A stretch of 64,000 nucleotides of DNA from Bolinopsis microptera (Eukaryota > Ctenophora > Tentaculata > Lobata > Bolinopsidae), in contig NC_087072.1 of NCBI RefSeq assembly GCF_026151205.1, forward strand, positions 1,445,375 to 1,509,374, read 5' to 3'. The notes under the pieces were generated by a model. It was not told the origin of the DNA and did no database searches. It was given only the letters and a program-made list of their open reading frames with translations. The position numbers and the translations under genes are program-made. Below, one piece after another: positions 31,027 to 44,100 of this stretch; within the stretch, counting starts at the first letter, position 1, and every line of letters begins with the position of its first letter.

Positions 31027-34000
31027 CATGTTCCGACAGCTGTTCCGATGATCGTTCTTAGCGGCTGCTTGGAGCACTTTCAACATTTCCTCCCTTCTAG
31101 ACTCCTCGATTGTATTCTCCATCTTACTCCGGCTAATCTGGCTGATACCCAGCAATTTCAACATCTGAGTCGGGCAATTACGGCAATTAGGCGACAGGCG
31201 TAGTACAATATGTTACAAATAACAATTTGCAAGAAAATGTAACGATTATCTTCGAAAACTGGTTTGATGTATCTTCCGGAAACTTGACAGCTGTAAGCTT
31301 ATGAAATTGATTAAGAAGCTTAATTGACTCCACTAGAACTTTTGAGGAAGGATCAGCTCGAAAAAAGCTACTTGATTAGCTGGAGCAGAATGAACAGAAG
31401 AGGACTAAAGATCCGTCTATTTGTTGCTACTGTGGAGTCAATACTTCTCTATGGTTCTGAGGCGTGGACGTTGACAGAGCAATTGAAGAAACGCATTGAT
31501 GGCTGCTACACTAGAATGCTAAAGATGGCACTTAATGTGGATTGGAAGCAGCGAAAAACCAACAAAGAAGTCTATGGCAACCTACCGAGAGCAACCATGA
31601 AGATCCAAGAGCGCAGGATGCGACTAGCAGGCCATATCCACCGGCACCCAGAACTAGTCGCAAACCGCTTGCTACTCTGGGAACCAACTCATGGGGTGCG
31701 GAGTAGGGGGAGACCAGCCATGACCTATGTTGATAGTCTACGAGCTGACACGGGTCTCAACGACACTGGAGAAATGGGCGGACTTATGGCAGATAGAGTT
31801 TTATGGAGACAGCGCATCAATACTCGGACGCTGAAGCCGCCTTAAGTCAAGTCAGAATGAACATCAACAATGAACATTTACAAAACGCATATGTGCCTTC
31901 ATCGGTCAGTTGAAAGGTTGGTTGAAAATTTGGAAGAGAGAATGATAATTGAACATATTAGACCATATTATTTGGTCTACACAAGCTAACAAAACCATAT
32001 TTGGTCTACACAAGCTAACAATACCATATTTGGTCTACACAAGCTAACAATACCATATTTGGTCTACACAAGCTAACAATACCATATTTGGTCTACACAA
32101 GCTAACAATACCATATTTGGTCTACACACGCTAACAATACCATATTTGGTCTACACAAGCTAACAATACCATATTTGGTCTACACAAGCTAACAATACCA
32201 TATTTGGTCTACACAGGCTAACAATACCATATTTGGTCTACACAAGCTAACAATACCATATTTGGTCTCCACACGCTAACAATACCATATTTGGTCTACA
32301 CAAGCTAACAATACCATATTTGGTCTACACACGCTAACAATACCATATTTGGTCTACACAAGCTAACAATACCATATTTGGTCTACACACGCTAACAATA
32401 CCATATTTGGTCTACACAAGCTAACAATACCATATTTGGTCTACACAAGCTAACAATACCATATTTGGTCTACACAAGCTAACAATACCATATTTGGTCT
32501 ACACACGCTAACAATACCATATTTGGTCTACACAAGCTAACAATACCATATTTGGTCTAGACAAGCTAACAATACCATATTTGGTCTACACAAGCTAACA
32601 ATACCATATTTGGTCTACACAAGCTAACAATACCATATTTGGTCTACACACGCTAACAATACCATATTTGGTCTACACAAGCTAACAATACCATATTAAT
32701 TGATCACCTCTAACACTTAAATCCTTGTAATAGTTTACCTTAACAAGGATTAGTAAGTAACTATTATTCCAGGAGAGACAATCTACAACTGCTACTGATT
32801 AAACAGATTCTGGTTCAATCATATCCCCCGCCAACTGGTCACTCGATTAGGACACATAAACATAAAATTAGGAACGGACCAGCAGTAACTGTAAAGAGCG
32901 AATTCAGAAAACTGAAATATTTCAGGAATGATTAGCTCCAAAATGTGTTCCATTTTGTCTGGTGTTGCTCTGTAAATATGCTTAAGAAACCTGCGTGTTA
33001 CCATGACTACTAGTAACCTGCATGTCTTGATGATTGACGTCTCTTTTGATTGAACTCTCACTCTTAAGGGCGTCACTAATCCTCTGCTGTATTCCCCTCC
33101 AGAATCCACGCTCGATTATCAGATTGTCCATTATCTTATCTTTGTGGTTATTATCTGTCTGGAGATTCTGAAAGGTGTCAGGTATTACTTTTGTTGACAT
33201 TGAGCTAACTTGCAAGTCAAACTTAAAAATATCCAAAATATTGTTCAGTAAAAATATCTTTCAGTATTAAGAAAGTTTAATAAGAAATCTATAATCTATT
33301 GTTACATCATAGAAATTCTTATGAATGACTCACTGTTCCAAAGTTTGAGCCGAGCAAAGTACCAAGATCTCGAAGGACTGCCACCATCTTAGAGATCTCA
33401 AAATCCAGGGTTGGCATGAAGAGTTTGGTCTTCTTGACAATAGCCTGTAAACACAGGGCCACCTTCTTCCCATCACCCACTATGAGATCCTCACTGTTGA
33501 ACAATAAAGCATCCCCCACTCCAAAGTCTCCCGCCCATCTCACAAACTTGCTCACGTTCTCCCTCGCGTGGAATGAGAGAGGCTGGCACCTCGTGTGGTA
33601 CTTCCCTACACCTGAACAGGAAGTCTGTTAAGTATATAAGAAAGTATTCTTGTGTAAATTTGTATTGATCCCGTTTGATGCAACAAGGAAAAATGCTCTT
33701 ATCAGGGAAGGAATTACTCAACGTTTCAATGTTACAACATCGTATTCATGATCTCAAATTATTTGTTATATAGTAGTGTTGAAAGTATTAAAAATTATTG
33801 GTTTGTGCTTTTAGTGTTCGATCGTGATTGAAAGCAGGATTATACAGTTTTGATTTCTGTCTATAAATTCCAATTTTGCACTTGTAAAAGAACGAGTAGC
33901 ACAGTCTAGGATACCCGGTTTGTTATTACAGAGGTCCTGTAACGAGCAGTACACAGTTTCAGCAACTAAAATATAACACTCACTTTTGGTTGGAAGTTTA

Positions 34001-34390
34001 ATATCAGTGTCAGGATGTTCCTTCCTGTACCTCTGTGCTGCTCCGTTTATCTTGTTGGCTACTGAGCACAAGACTGTGCCGTTTCTCAGGGTATCCAGAA
34101 AGTTATCAGGTGTAACCGGGATACCAAGGAGCTGGGTCAGCCAGCTGATGTGTTTATTTGATCATTTTATTTAACGTATTTGAAGACATTATAACTATAA
34201 GAACAGTAGTATATTTATTCAATAATTAATAACTTATAAATCACCAAGTTCATTGCTGAGCAGCTATGATTTACCTAGCCAGATTCTCTATTAACTCCTC
34301 CAGTCTCTCTTCGTCATCTTTTCTCAGATCTTCCTTTGCCAGGTCCATATCCAGTTTATCAGCAATACTCTTCCTCCGAGATATCGGAGT
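31027..34390 (-). CDS. GAS2-like protein with one calponin-homology domain (partial gene model)
   Basis: Exon 34390-34275 reads RRKSIADKLDMDLAKEDLRK and EERLEELIENLA. Exon 34144-33984 completes SWLTQLLGIPVTPDNFLDTL and NGTVLCSVANKINGAAQRY. Exon 33611-33334 reads CQPLSFHARENVSKFVRWAG, FGVGDALLFNSEDLIVGDGK and KVALCLQAIVKKTKLFMPTL. Phases 2, 1 and 0 agree. Together these form one CH domain whose FHARENVSKFVRW and LFNSEDL blocks match the GAS2/GAS2L subtype, which links actin and microtubules. Two further phase-0 exons are plausible, 33167-33018 and 31164-31027, both helical and charged. The GAR domain usual in GAS2 proteins was not found, and neither end of the gene is certain. Confidence 0.72.
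31324..31845 (+). pseudogene. C-terminal fragment of an RTE-like LINE reverse transcriptase
   Basis: An open stretch reads RLFVATVESILLYGSEAWTL, then RRMRLAGHIHRHPEL and RSRGRPAMTYVDSLRADTG, ending LMADRVLWRQRIN. This is the conserved C-terminal tail of endonuclease/reverse-transcriptase LINEs of the RTE/CR1 type. The catalytic RT core and the endonuclease are missing. It sits inside a minus-strand intron in the opposite orientation. I could not define a target duplication. Confidence 0.85.
31962..32697. repeat. 29-bp minisatellite, about 25 units, in the CH-gene intron
   Basis: Units of accatatttggtctacacaa plus gctaacaat repeat with one frequent variant (cacaag/cacacg). Single-unit variants include caggc, tccac and tagac. 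The cacaag and cacacg forms alternate irregularly, suggesting unequal exchange. No coding meaning. Confidence 0.95.
33752..33793 (-). repeat. Dispersed 42-bp repeat, inverted copy
   Basis: The reverse complement of this stretch matches 44607-44650 almost exactly and 48143-48178 closely. The core is caacactactatataacaa followed by ataatttgag. It is probably the edge of a dispersed transposable element. Confidence 0.8.
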
Positions 34391-34930
34391 CTGAGAGATA
34401 AGATTACTGTGACAGAAAGTATTACTTCCCAAGAGATGTAAAGCTCCTGAACCCATTCACTAGATTATATTGCTCACAGGGAATCTTCTTAAAGACATGT
34501 TACAGACATGTTCAAATCATGCTTCACAGAAAATGTCACAGTGAATTCATTGGCGAATGGCAATTTAAGGATGGGGAAGCGTGCATCTAGTAACCATGGT
34601 AACTGAATTGTCACTATGGTAACTGCGTGCCTAGTGAATGAATTCCAGAATCGTTACCCTCTTGGTACGAGTAGATGGGGTTCTGGGGATGGGGTGAGCA
34701 CAGCAGCCCCCTAAATACCACCCCAACATTGTCTTTATTGTCAAACGTGACAGCTGAAACAATTTCTCATAGTTTTCTGCCAACACAAACAATCACTTCA
34801 CCACGATTTCTTGGTTTTAAACAGGAACCTTATTGACAAAATATCAGTTTACATTCGATATTTCAATAACGAAGATGGACGACAATGAGTATAAACATCC
34901 CCAAAGTATCTTAACCGTGAAACATGGTAC

Positions 34931-35038
34931 CTTTGGTGCTCTCGTGGGACGGCTCTGAGCTTGATTCACCATTGCCATTTGGATTTCTGCTATTCTCGAG
35001 CTGTGATGGTTTTAGGGCTGAATCATTTTCCAAACAAC
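34931..35038 (-). CDS. Candidate symmetric phase 1-1 exon, acidic Ser/Asn-rich
   Basis: Bounded by CCTTATAG and CAAAG/GTACC, it reads CLENDSALKPSQLENSRNPN then GNGESSSEPSHESTK. Composition is typical of a disordered linker. A similar reading, SVSENGESVEDETSSDQSN, lies at 30739-30832 between comparable splice signals. Its phase does not fit directly onto the exon at 34390, so the connection is open. Confidence 0.35.
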
Positions 35039-35042
35039 CTAT

Positions 35043-36220
35043 AAGGGAGAGGATTAAACTTAGATTGGTTGCTTTCGATTTTATTTTATGAGAACCCTTT
35101 CGCATTTTTTGACGAAATTAACGGCAAAATATCGTTGTAACTTGACAATATTCAAAAGTCAACGTAAGAAAAGATGGAAACCCTTATCATTATTAAGGAA
35201 CGAGTTTCAAATTTTATCAAAAATCAGAGCTTAGAGCTACAGAAAGAATGCCTAGTTCAAATAGTATAGCTCATGTAGACTATACAGAACTGTAATACTA
35301 ATATGTCCGTCTGTATGCATTAAACTGACATATTACAGTTGGTTTTGTTGCCATGGTACCAGGTACATGTAGAACGTGTTCTGTCCTAACATTATTTAGG
35401 AATACACCCCACAAATTAGTCCAATTATAATGAATGTTTTCCTCGACAGCCCCGGGTGCAAATAAATATTGTGGGTTGTATTCCTGTCTTTTCACTGTAA
35501 ACTTACTTGCAGTTGCAAGCATCAATTATCATCGTAATATGAAGAAAAATAACAACAATTCTACACAGGTTTTACAGTTTTATAGCTGATAACAAAACTG
35601 TATGCAGAGTTAGTAACGCACACTAATAAAGCTGACACAGCAACAAGAGAGAATAGTAGGAGCAGACGCCAGACATTGTGGCAACTAGTTGGCAAGTCGA
35701 TAAGTGTTGTTAATCCGTTAATTGGAAGTAGTGATCTATCAGGTATCCATTAAGTACCAAGCAAACTGTTCATATCAACATCCATCATCTCAGTACATGA
35801 AATACCAGACAGCGCTTCAGACATAGTAATTTGCTTGACGTAGATTGTTAACTGTGGAATAACGACCAGCGTTCACAAAATTATCGGAGTATAACAACTT
35901 TTTTGCAGTTCTCGGATGATGCCGAAACTGTCAAAAGAGAAATCGTAGACGTGTCATGTCTGACATTTGTATTTTTGAGATATCACGGCCAAAAACTGTC
36001 ATATTCATGAACTGTCATATTCATAAACTGTCATATTCATGTTATGATCTGACAAGCTGATCTTAATGTTAGCCCAGAGTTAACTGATAACTCTTACAGT
36101 TGTCCGGCGGTCAGACTAGTACTACACGACGGGGAAGTTATCAGGATTGGAATTTGACTTTAACGGCAATTCGGTACCGTAATCTGTCGATGGTCACATA
36201 ACGCACGGTTAACGCACACT
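35043..36220. other. Stretch without a supported gene
   Basis: No domain-bearing ORF is present. A short 17-bp repeat (aactgtcatattcatga) occurs three times at about 35993-36042. The upstream region or first exon of the CH-domain gene may lie here, but I could not identify it. Confidence 0.4.
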
Positions 36221-36223
36221 TAA

Positions 36224-36637
36224 GGGGACATACACTTAAACCATTTTTGCCAGGACCCGGGATTTGACTTCATATTATGAAAGTATAGATTACAACTGTA
36301 AGATTTGAGGCATTGAAAAAAATTTTTGAGAGTGCGCACATTCGAAAAAATTTTATTTTATTTTTCGAACGTTTTAGAAATTTTGAGAAGTCTGTCACTG
36401 TAATACCGATAATTCAGTCATTTTAAACGTTTTTTAGCTGATTTTTTACTGAACATTATTGACAATCCGTACAAGTAGCCCTTTAAAGGATTTTATAATT
36501 AAACAATAAATGACAATAAATTGTTTTTAAATACAATTTTTTCAATGCCTCAAATCTTATAGTAATTGTAATCTATACTTTCATAATATAAAGTCAAATC
36601 CCGGGTCTCGGCAAAAAAGGTTTTGGTGCATGTCCCC
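36224..36637. mobile_element. 414-bp MITE with about 105-bp terminal inverted repeats
   Basis: The ends are GGGGACATACAC on the left and GTGCATGTCCCC on the right. The match extends about 105 bp inward: gacccgggatttgactt, atgaaagtatagattaca and aagatttgaggcattgaaaa all recur inverted at 36535-36615. The element is flanked by TAA on both sides (36221-36223 and 36638-36640), a probable 3-bp target duplication. It contains no ORF. TAA plus GGG termini would suit PIF/Harbinger-type transposition, but other superfamilies are possible. Confidence 0.88.
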
Positions 36638-36640
36638 TAA

Positions 36641-36725
36641 CGCACGGTTAAAGCACGCTTAACGGACACTTAAGGCACGGTTAACGGACACTTAACGGAC
36701 ACTTAAAGCACAGTTAACGCACAAT
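36641..36725. repeat. Degenerate 10-11-bp repeats around ttaacggac / ggttaacgcac
   Basis: Short units such as cttaacggacac, ggttaacggac and ggttaaagcac follow each other irregularly. The same motif precedes the MITE at 36197-36222, so the MITE inserted into this small array. Confidence 0.75.
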
Positions 36726-39462
36726 GGCACACTTTAACTGGTTCAAGTTCCTCTGGCCAACTTTTGCTGTTTTGATTGGTAGATAATTGAATGATCACCA
36801 CTGATCGATCTATTACAATTACACACATAACCTCGGTAGATGTTGTGGATATATCCAGAGTTTGTTAAAGAAAGATAAAAGGCTCGTGCTGACCAGTAAA
36901 GCAGTAAATCCCAAGGATTTATTCTGTTTATACATACAGATCAAGTGCTGGAGACGATTCGTGTTATAAAGATGTTAGACAATAAAGAGAATAAGTGTTT
37001 AGTTGTATAACTAGTTGGTATAACTAAATAAAGGATGTGATAATGCGATCTCCTGTTATTGATCATAAAGATGGTTAGTAATAAATCCAAACAGCCCCAG
37101 ACTGGTGGTGATGATCGCAAAATAATCGTTAATTTTAATAATAAAAAGAAGAATCCCCTGCAGCTACAGACTTTACTAATACTATATTATGGCTATTTTG
37201 GGACACATTATGTCCTACACTTAAAGCTGAGATCAGAACGTGAGAACGCAGAAACATGAGTGATTTTAATTCTGATGGAAAGGTTAAAAACGTATCTTAA
37301 CAAAGGCAAGACTGGAAGGGGGGAAGCCTGAAGAATTGTTGATATTTGGAGTTGCTAAATTTGTGTTGTAACTATTTGGCCTTGCAGGTAAGGATGGTTA
37401 GTGGTTAGCTCAGGTCGGCTAATGGATAGTTCCTGTTGTCTCACTCAAACCCGCCAATGATGTAATAACAAGCCCTGATGTAGTCTTTTCACTCCGATTT
37501 GTTGCTCAACGAGAGTGCAGTCTGTTTGGCAGGCTCCTGGGGGACATGTTCAAAACAAACAGAGAGACGAAAATACGGCTTATTCTTAATTCAGGATGTA
37601 GTATGCGATATATGTGTACTGTCTAGTTGATTGTTGAAGGCAGATATGAGGCACTAACTGCGGCACCAATGGCAAATAAATTAAATGCACTTCGAGCAAT
37701 CTGTTTGACAATTAGAATCAAAGTCCGTCTAATTTACCGATATATCAATACCGTGTTTGAGAGGAGTTTGATCTCGCAGAAACATGGAAATGGCAGAATT
37801 AATTGTAAGGAACGTACACAATTTGCATATGCTGTTAAAGTGATAAACGATGGCACAAAAAATTGTAGCATTCTTAAATTTTTCAGCGTTAAACATAAAA
37901 AATACGAAAGTTATTGCTTTTATTCATCTAAATTTTGCTCGGCAATTTACTGTACCCTTTACGAGAAAGAATGTGATGAAATGCTGCCATATGCAAAGAC
38001 ATTCTGAGAATCTCTTCAGCAATCTGGCTTAGTCATAGTGACATTTGATTACAGTGATATTGATTACGCACTATATTGTATATAAGTCATATGGTTGTGC
38101 AACTTTCAAGAAGCCCGACGCAACTGGAAACGTTCGGCCACTAATTAAAGTAAAGGTAAAGTTCCGCTAATTTCGAGAAAAGGGTTCCAGTTGAACTTCT
38201 AGTTAAAAATAACTCTAACAAGCTGCACATTAATTGGGGTTTGTAAGACACTTTGCTGCAGCTGACTTAGTTCCTCTGTACTAAACCTACGTTCGTGATT
38301 TTAATTCGCGGTCAAATTGGTAGGACTAAATGTATTTCTATAATGTATAATTTAAATTAAATTTTTTGTTCAAAGTGTAAATTGGCCATTTGGCCCGGGA
38401 TTAGCTAGGTTCTTTTTATTTCTTCAAGAAATAAGAAAGAGCCAGAAATACAAATAACAGGTAATACTCAAGAATATTTCCGGTTATAACAATTAGAAGA
38501 GATAGATACCGGACGGAGTTTTAACATTTAGAAGAGATAGATACCGGACGGAGTTTTTGTTTATAACCGGGTAGAAAGGGGAAAAAATACTTTTAAAATT
38601 TGTTCAATATAAAATTAAAATATAATCAGTGCTTTAAATAATTACAAACGAATCTCCGGAATAGCTGCAAACAAACGTTTAACAAATCACCATAACTGAC
38701 ATTAAGTTACTTTAATGAATGTACATGATTACTGAGGAAGTTTTAGATCCATAATTTGGTTAATTTTAAACAACAAAATAATTGCCTACAGTTACACACC
38801 AACTCTAAAGTCAAACCCGGACGACTTTAACAAGTTTTTGTCCGGGTACGTTGTACGTGTACGTATGAACAGTTTCTCAGCTAGGCAAAAGTTACGGTTC
38901 CTTTCTCCGGTTCTATCCAGAGAATGGACTGATTAAGTATAAGGAGTGATGACAGCAGACTCGTGGTATCGTCATACTCAAAGCCTGACCAAGTTGAACG
39001 ATTGGGGGATTCTTTATTGGCAACATGTTACCCGTGTTTATCATATTTTCTAGGTATTTAGCTTTTGAACAAGTATTACACGTACGACGTTTTAATGATA
39101 TTAGGTTGATGGATTACTCTGTAAAAACATCTCAAATGTCAGGTTAAAACTGTAGTGTTGAGAATACCTAGCTCCACCCAAGTTGGATTCTTATCCAGTG
39201 TCTACTATGTCAAATACACTGAGGAATCTAGATTTAGTTTTCACTAAATCGTGGTACATGTGACGTAAGTAATATAGCTTGGAGGACATTTTATCAACTT
39301 ACATAATAATATTACATAATAGTATTGTGAAAATATACTGAGTAGAGTTGAGAAATTAAGGTTCCAATCTTTCAGAGGGCTTAGTTTGGCAATTATAGTT
39401 ATACATCGTCCTAATCTGATCAAATATTGAGCATTTGGTTTGCAATCAAAGTTTAAAATTTT
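36726..39462. other. 2.7-kb stretch without a supported gene
   Basis: A 126-codon plus-strand ORF at 37627-38007 and several 60-70-codon ORFs show no domain or splice evidence. A 29-32-bp local duplication (atttagaagagatagatacc) occurs at about 38496 and 38528. Nothing else was recognised. Confidence 0.35.
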
Positions 39463-39960
39463 CCCCAAAAACCAATTAGTCAGTTAATTGGCGATGGTAT
39501 GAAACCAAATTGAGGTACTGGAAGTCAAAATATCGAGAAAATTGTAAAATCGTATATTGTCCCATTCTCTGTCCCATTTTCAGTTTTTGAAGAGAAAATC
39601 TGCAGGATCGAAATTTTACAGTTTTGACTAAATTTTTGCCTGCAACCAATTAGTCAGTCAACTATAGATGGCAAATGACATGATTAAGGTGGTGGAAGTT
39701 TGATTTTGGTCAAAGGAAGCTCACAGCAGAAGGATTAACAAAACGAAAATCTGTATTTTCCAAACTCTGTCCTATTTTCAAATATGAAAATTTCTGAACA
39801 CAAATTTGACAGATTGGATGAAATTTTTGCCCAGAAACCAATAAGTCAGTTAATTTACGATGGCATGAAACCAAATTGAGGTACTGGAATTCAAAATCCC
39901 GAGAAAAATTTAAAAATCGTATTGTCCCATTGTCTGTCCCATTTTCAGTTTTTGAAGATT
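39463..39960 (+). repeat. Three diverged tandem copies of a 175-190-bp segment
   Basis: The landmark accaat(t/a)agtcagt recurs at 39471, 39645 and 39838, followed in the first and third copies by atgaaaccaaattgaggtac and ctgtcccattttcagttttt. The middle copy is much more diverged. No ORF is shared. Confidence 0.8.
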
Positions 39961-40281
39961 CCTACTGTCAACTGTTTTGATTTTTTTATAACTATAAGAT
40001 TGAAATTTTAATATTAAAGCCTATTTATTTATGAATTTTCTAAGGCCAAATCTCAGAAAACGATATAAAATTCTCGGCTTAACTTCTTGTAGCGAGTTTC
40101 ACATTATAAAACTGAATGTAAAAGGTTACAAAGTTATATGAGCCTCCTTGTTTCATTGAATGATTAGATATTCATATCTCAGGGGCCTTATTGTCGGGCA
40201 GGTCAACTAAGGGGGTAAAGTTTTTAGGATTATTATCTCACTGTCAAAGACATATTTAACAACCAACGTGCTATTATTATT

Positions 40282-40790
40282 GAAAAGGGCAGAAATTGAG
40301 GATTTATCGAGACCAACACGATACAAACTTCGATGTGTGAGCTATCTTTAACATGTTTAAGTCAGCTTTATCTGCTTCTTGCTCTGTAATCAGGTGTTAA
40401 AACCTCCCCATCCCCAAAAATTAGTTTCAAGAATTGACAAGAATATTAAATTATATCCACTACTGCACTGAAACTAAATTTTATTATAAGTTTCCGCAAT
40501 AGATTGTTTTTCAGAAGAGTCGAATCGAATAATTTTATAAACACGATCAGTAAACTTAAAGAATGCACGCAGCTGTATTTGTCAGTGAAGACTACTAAAT
40601 TCTAAAATTACTGTTTTTTAACATCCAAGTACCTGAAAAGGGGAGAAATTGAGGATTTATCGAGACCAACACGATGATGTTATTGATGTGTGTGCTATAT
40701 TTTCGTCAGCTTCTGTAATCAAGTGTTAAAACCTCCCCATCCCCAAAATTAGTTCCAAGAATTGACAAGAATATTAAACTATTTCCACTA
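40282..40790 (+). repeat. Local segmental duplication (about 160-180 bp, two copies)
   Basis: 40282-40465 and 40634-40790 share attgaggatttatcgagacc, gttaaaacctccccatcccc and aagaattgacaagaatatta in the same order. The copies differ by small indels. Between them lies cagaagagtcgaatcgaata, which recurs at about 44850. Confidence 0.8.
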
Positions 40791-41117
40791 CCTTATAAAT
40801 TACCAAGTTCCTCTGTTTAAATTACTGTTTCTCCGAGATTTAAAATAAAATATTTTAAACTTCAACACACATTTTTGTTTATGCAAAGACACTGATTGAC
40901 CGCCTCATGTCATTCAATGTCTTTGAGTTTGAATAACAAAAATTATTAGTTTCTTACCTGTGAGCACACATTTTGAAAACACCGACCCTGAAAAAGATCA
41001 CTATCATTCTAAAGTTCTAAAGCTTCTATGAATGACAGAAATTTTGTTTCAATATTAATTAAATTAGGATAGTTCTTAGTCCATTCACTGTTTTTACTAT
41101 TTAAGGTATTATCATTC

Positions 41118-41123
41118 TTTATT
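41118..41123 (-). terminator. Polyadenylation signal AATAAA of the F5/8C-kringle gene
   Basis: A perfect AATAAA on the minus strand starts seven bases after the TAG stop at 41130. Such a short 3' UTR is unusual, but the position supports the last-exon assignment. Confidence 0.45.
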
Positions 41124-41129
41124 AATTAA

Positions 41130-44100
41130 CTAAGCAAGTTCACAAGTCAGAGTCTTATCCCCGGACATGATTGCAAATCTGCTAGGTTTCTCACATCTCA
41201 CTGTATAAAGGACAGTTCCTACTGGTACTGGTAACTCTGGTGTTAAGTCTGCTACTCCAGAAAATACTGAACTACCAATGCTGTTGCACACTGAAGCTGC
41301 AAATTTCATTTGGATATGATTCATATGATATAAGTAGGGTTTGCATTATCGGTCCAATAATTTTTATCGCCGATAACCGATAACAATTTTGAAATTATAA
41401 AATTGGGTCATAACAATGAGGTAAGTTTCTGTTGATTTGTATGACTGACATAATCAATTACACTTTCGTCACCTTTGTGAATGAGGATTACGGAAGTCCT
41501 GAGTTACTGTTACACGAATTCTAAACACGTAATTTGAAATTCCACAACGGCATTGTAAATTTATTTAGAAAGCATTTGCTAGACGACTTATATATACATT
41601 TCAGCTTGAGTCTTCTTTTCTATGTACGGTACGATCAGGTGTTCACTTTTTGGTCGTTTGACTTGGTGGGATGTGGAGTGTGGACGAGTTAGCACTTATA
41701 GTGGCTGGATTTTCAATAGCCGTAGTTTAAGACCTCTTGGCAGTTTTACCTTGGAAACACTTCTCACAATTTGTATGCAAGTCACGTTGTCTCCCTCTTT
41801 TTTGAAATATTTCCAGATCTCTCTGGATGCCATATAAAATAAAACAGTTTTCACAGGACACGACAGGGAACAACCAAGCACGTTATCAGTTAACAATTTA
41901 AGCAAATGAGCCATCAAATGTTGTTTTTAAACTAATTATGATGTCATCAGTCATATAATAGTGTATCAGATGACTTTAATCGTGAGAAGTTTTAATTTAA
42001 GTATATCATCTGATCAACCGACGTAAAGATCACTAATTATCATCGCACCACATGAATACATAGCTAGAACGACTTATATATGGGTGGGGCGAGACTTTGG
42101 GATACCTATTGGAATTGGCCATTGTAAAACATATGCTGTTAAAATGATTGATCATCAAGTGCAGGACAAATAAGCAATAAGACATGACAATGGAATGTGA
42201 AATGTGAATAACTTAACATATTTTGATTTAACAATGAAAGGATGGCACTGATTTGAGTAGCAAAATGAGTAGAGCAAAACGCACAGTTTTGCTAGTACTA
42301 TTTAGTTAAATTTTCGAAATTGTCCCACATTTAAACGACGATTTGGCAATTGTAATTTCTATCATCGGATTGGGACTAAACTATATCATTGGATCAATGA
42401 AAAACTAGTTTAAGTGAAGTATCTGCACCCACACGTAACCTCTCGAATTTCGGAGCTGATAGTATAGACAATATAGACACACGCCACACATTATCTCAGC
42501 TATAATATTATGAGTAATGAGTATTTATGATTTAGTTTGAATATCAAAATGATTACCACTGCATGTAGGTATATCACAGTACTCCCATCGAGGCAAAGTT
42601 CCCTCAGCATTATAACACCAGGCGCCTGATTCACTGAGGAAAATGACGACACATGTTATAATGAAGAACTTCTAAAAGTAAAAATAAATTTCACAGATCA
42701 TTTATATTCCAAAGCCCCTTCATTGCAGTTTTATTGTAGATACAATAAATTTTTGTGCCCCTACCTTGTGCTCGACTTGATAACAATGATTATGGAACAT
42801 TACCAGATATCAGATATTGAAGACTTACCCGTCTGGATTTCTGCAATAGTTCTCTTGCAGTCCTGAATCAGAGTATCTGAAAATGTTTTTGTAATAAGCT
42901 ATTTTCCTAAAGTAGGTAGTGTTGTGAATCGTAACCAACAATTTGGCTTCTGTCGAGAGCCCTTTTATAAACATTTCGAAGTTTGAGTGTAAAATGATTT
43001 AGGACACTTGATCGAATAGAGTACATGCCTCATCTTCCAAAATCCGAATAATCTGGATAAGAATAAATCCAAATCTGGTTTATTCCGCATTGTGGCCGCC
43101 TGTGGGCGAGACTAGCTTATACTATACCTGCATGCTGTGCCTTAGAACTTGAAGAAGCACCAAGAAAACTTACCGCTCAAGAGTTCTGTTGTGTACATTA
43201 GGTGATTGAGAGTCCCATCTCTGGCAGACGAGTCCTGATTCTGTGACAGATGCAGTTCCCCTGTAGTCTGATCCATCGTCATCCGCTTCATCAACACACT
43301 CGTCTGGAGCTGGAGTTAATACATTTGTTATTCTTTTTAGAAACGTTTATAATGAATAAAATTAGATTGGGGTTTGCTGTAAATCTGCGTTTGCGGTAAA
43401 TTGGAGCGCAGTAAATTTGAATCTGTAAACAAGGCCAGGGCGGGGTAAATCGGACATCTGTGAATTAGATCGCGCGGAGAATGTCGTATATGATTTATAA
43501 AGGCTGTACGACCTATATGGAGTCGATGCAAACATTTAAAAAAACATATTTTCCAATATCTGGCATTCTGGCTCATTGTTTATACAAAGTGGAAATCATA
43601 CGATGTCAAGTTTAAAAATAATCACTATAAGGTATTCCACCCTAAACTTAAAATCATATGCAAAAATATTTTTACGTCATTATGGACGATGACGTCATCA
43701 AGTTGAGCATTTTTAAAGCTTGATTTTTGACAAAGTAAAAACTTTTAAATCAAAGTCGATTAAAATCACGCATTTTGTGATTTAGTATTCTCTGCTGTTG
43801 GGTCATCCTTTGGGATGTGGAGCTAAGTCTGGTTTCTACTTTCTATACTTAGGGGTCGTTCACATATTATGTAATCCATATTTTGGAAATTTTTACTCCC
43901 TCCCCCTTCGATAATCAACCGTAATCAAGACCCAACCCCCCTCCCGACAGTGATATTACGTAATCATGTCCTACCCACCACCCCCCCCCCCCCCCCCCCC
44001 CCCCCTTTTTTGACTTTTTCCCCTTATTTTTTTACACAACTTTCATTATCATAGACACTGATCTAGAGATATTTTGACATTCTTACTGCTTAACGACTGC

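Noticed and set aside
37627..38007. 126-codon plus-strand ORF
   Set aside because: No domain, no splice or polyadenylation context, and composition typical of AT-rich chance ORFs; not supportable as a gene.
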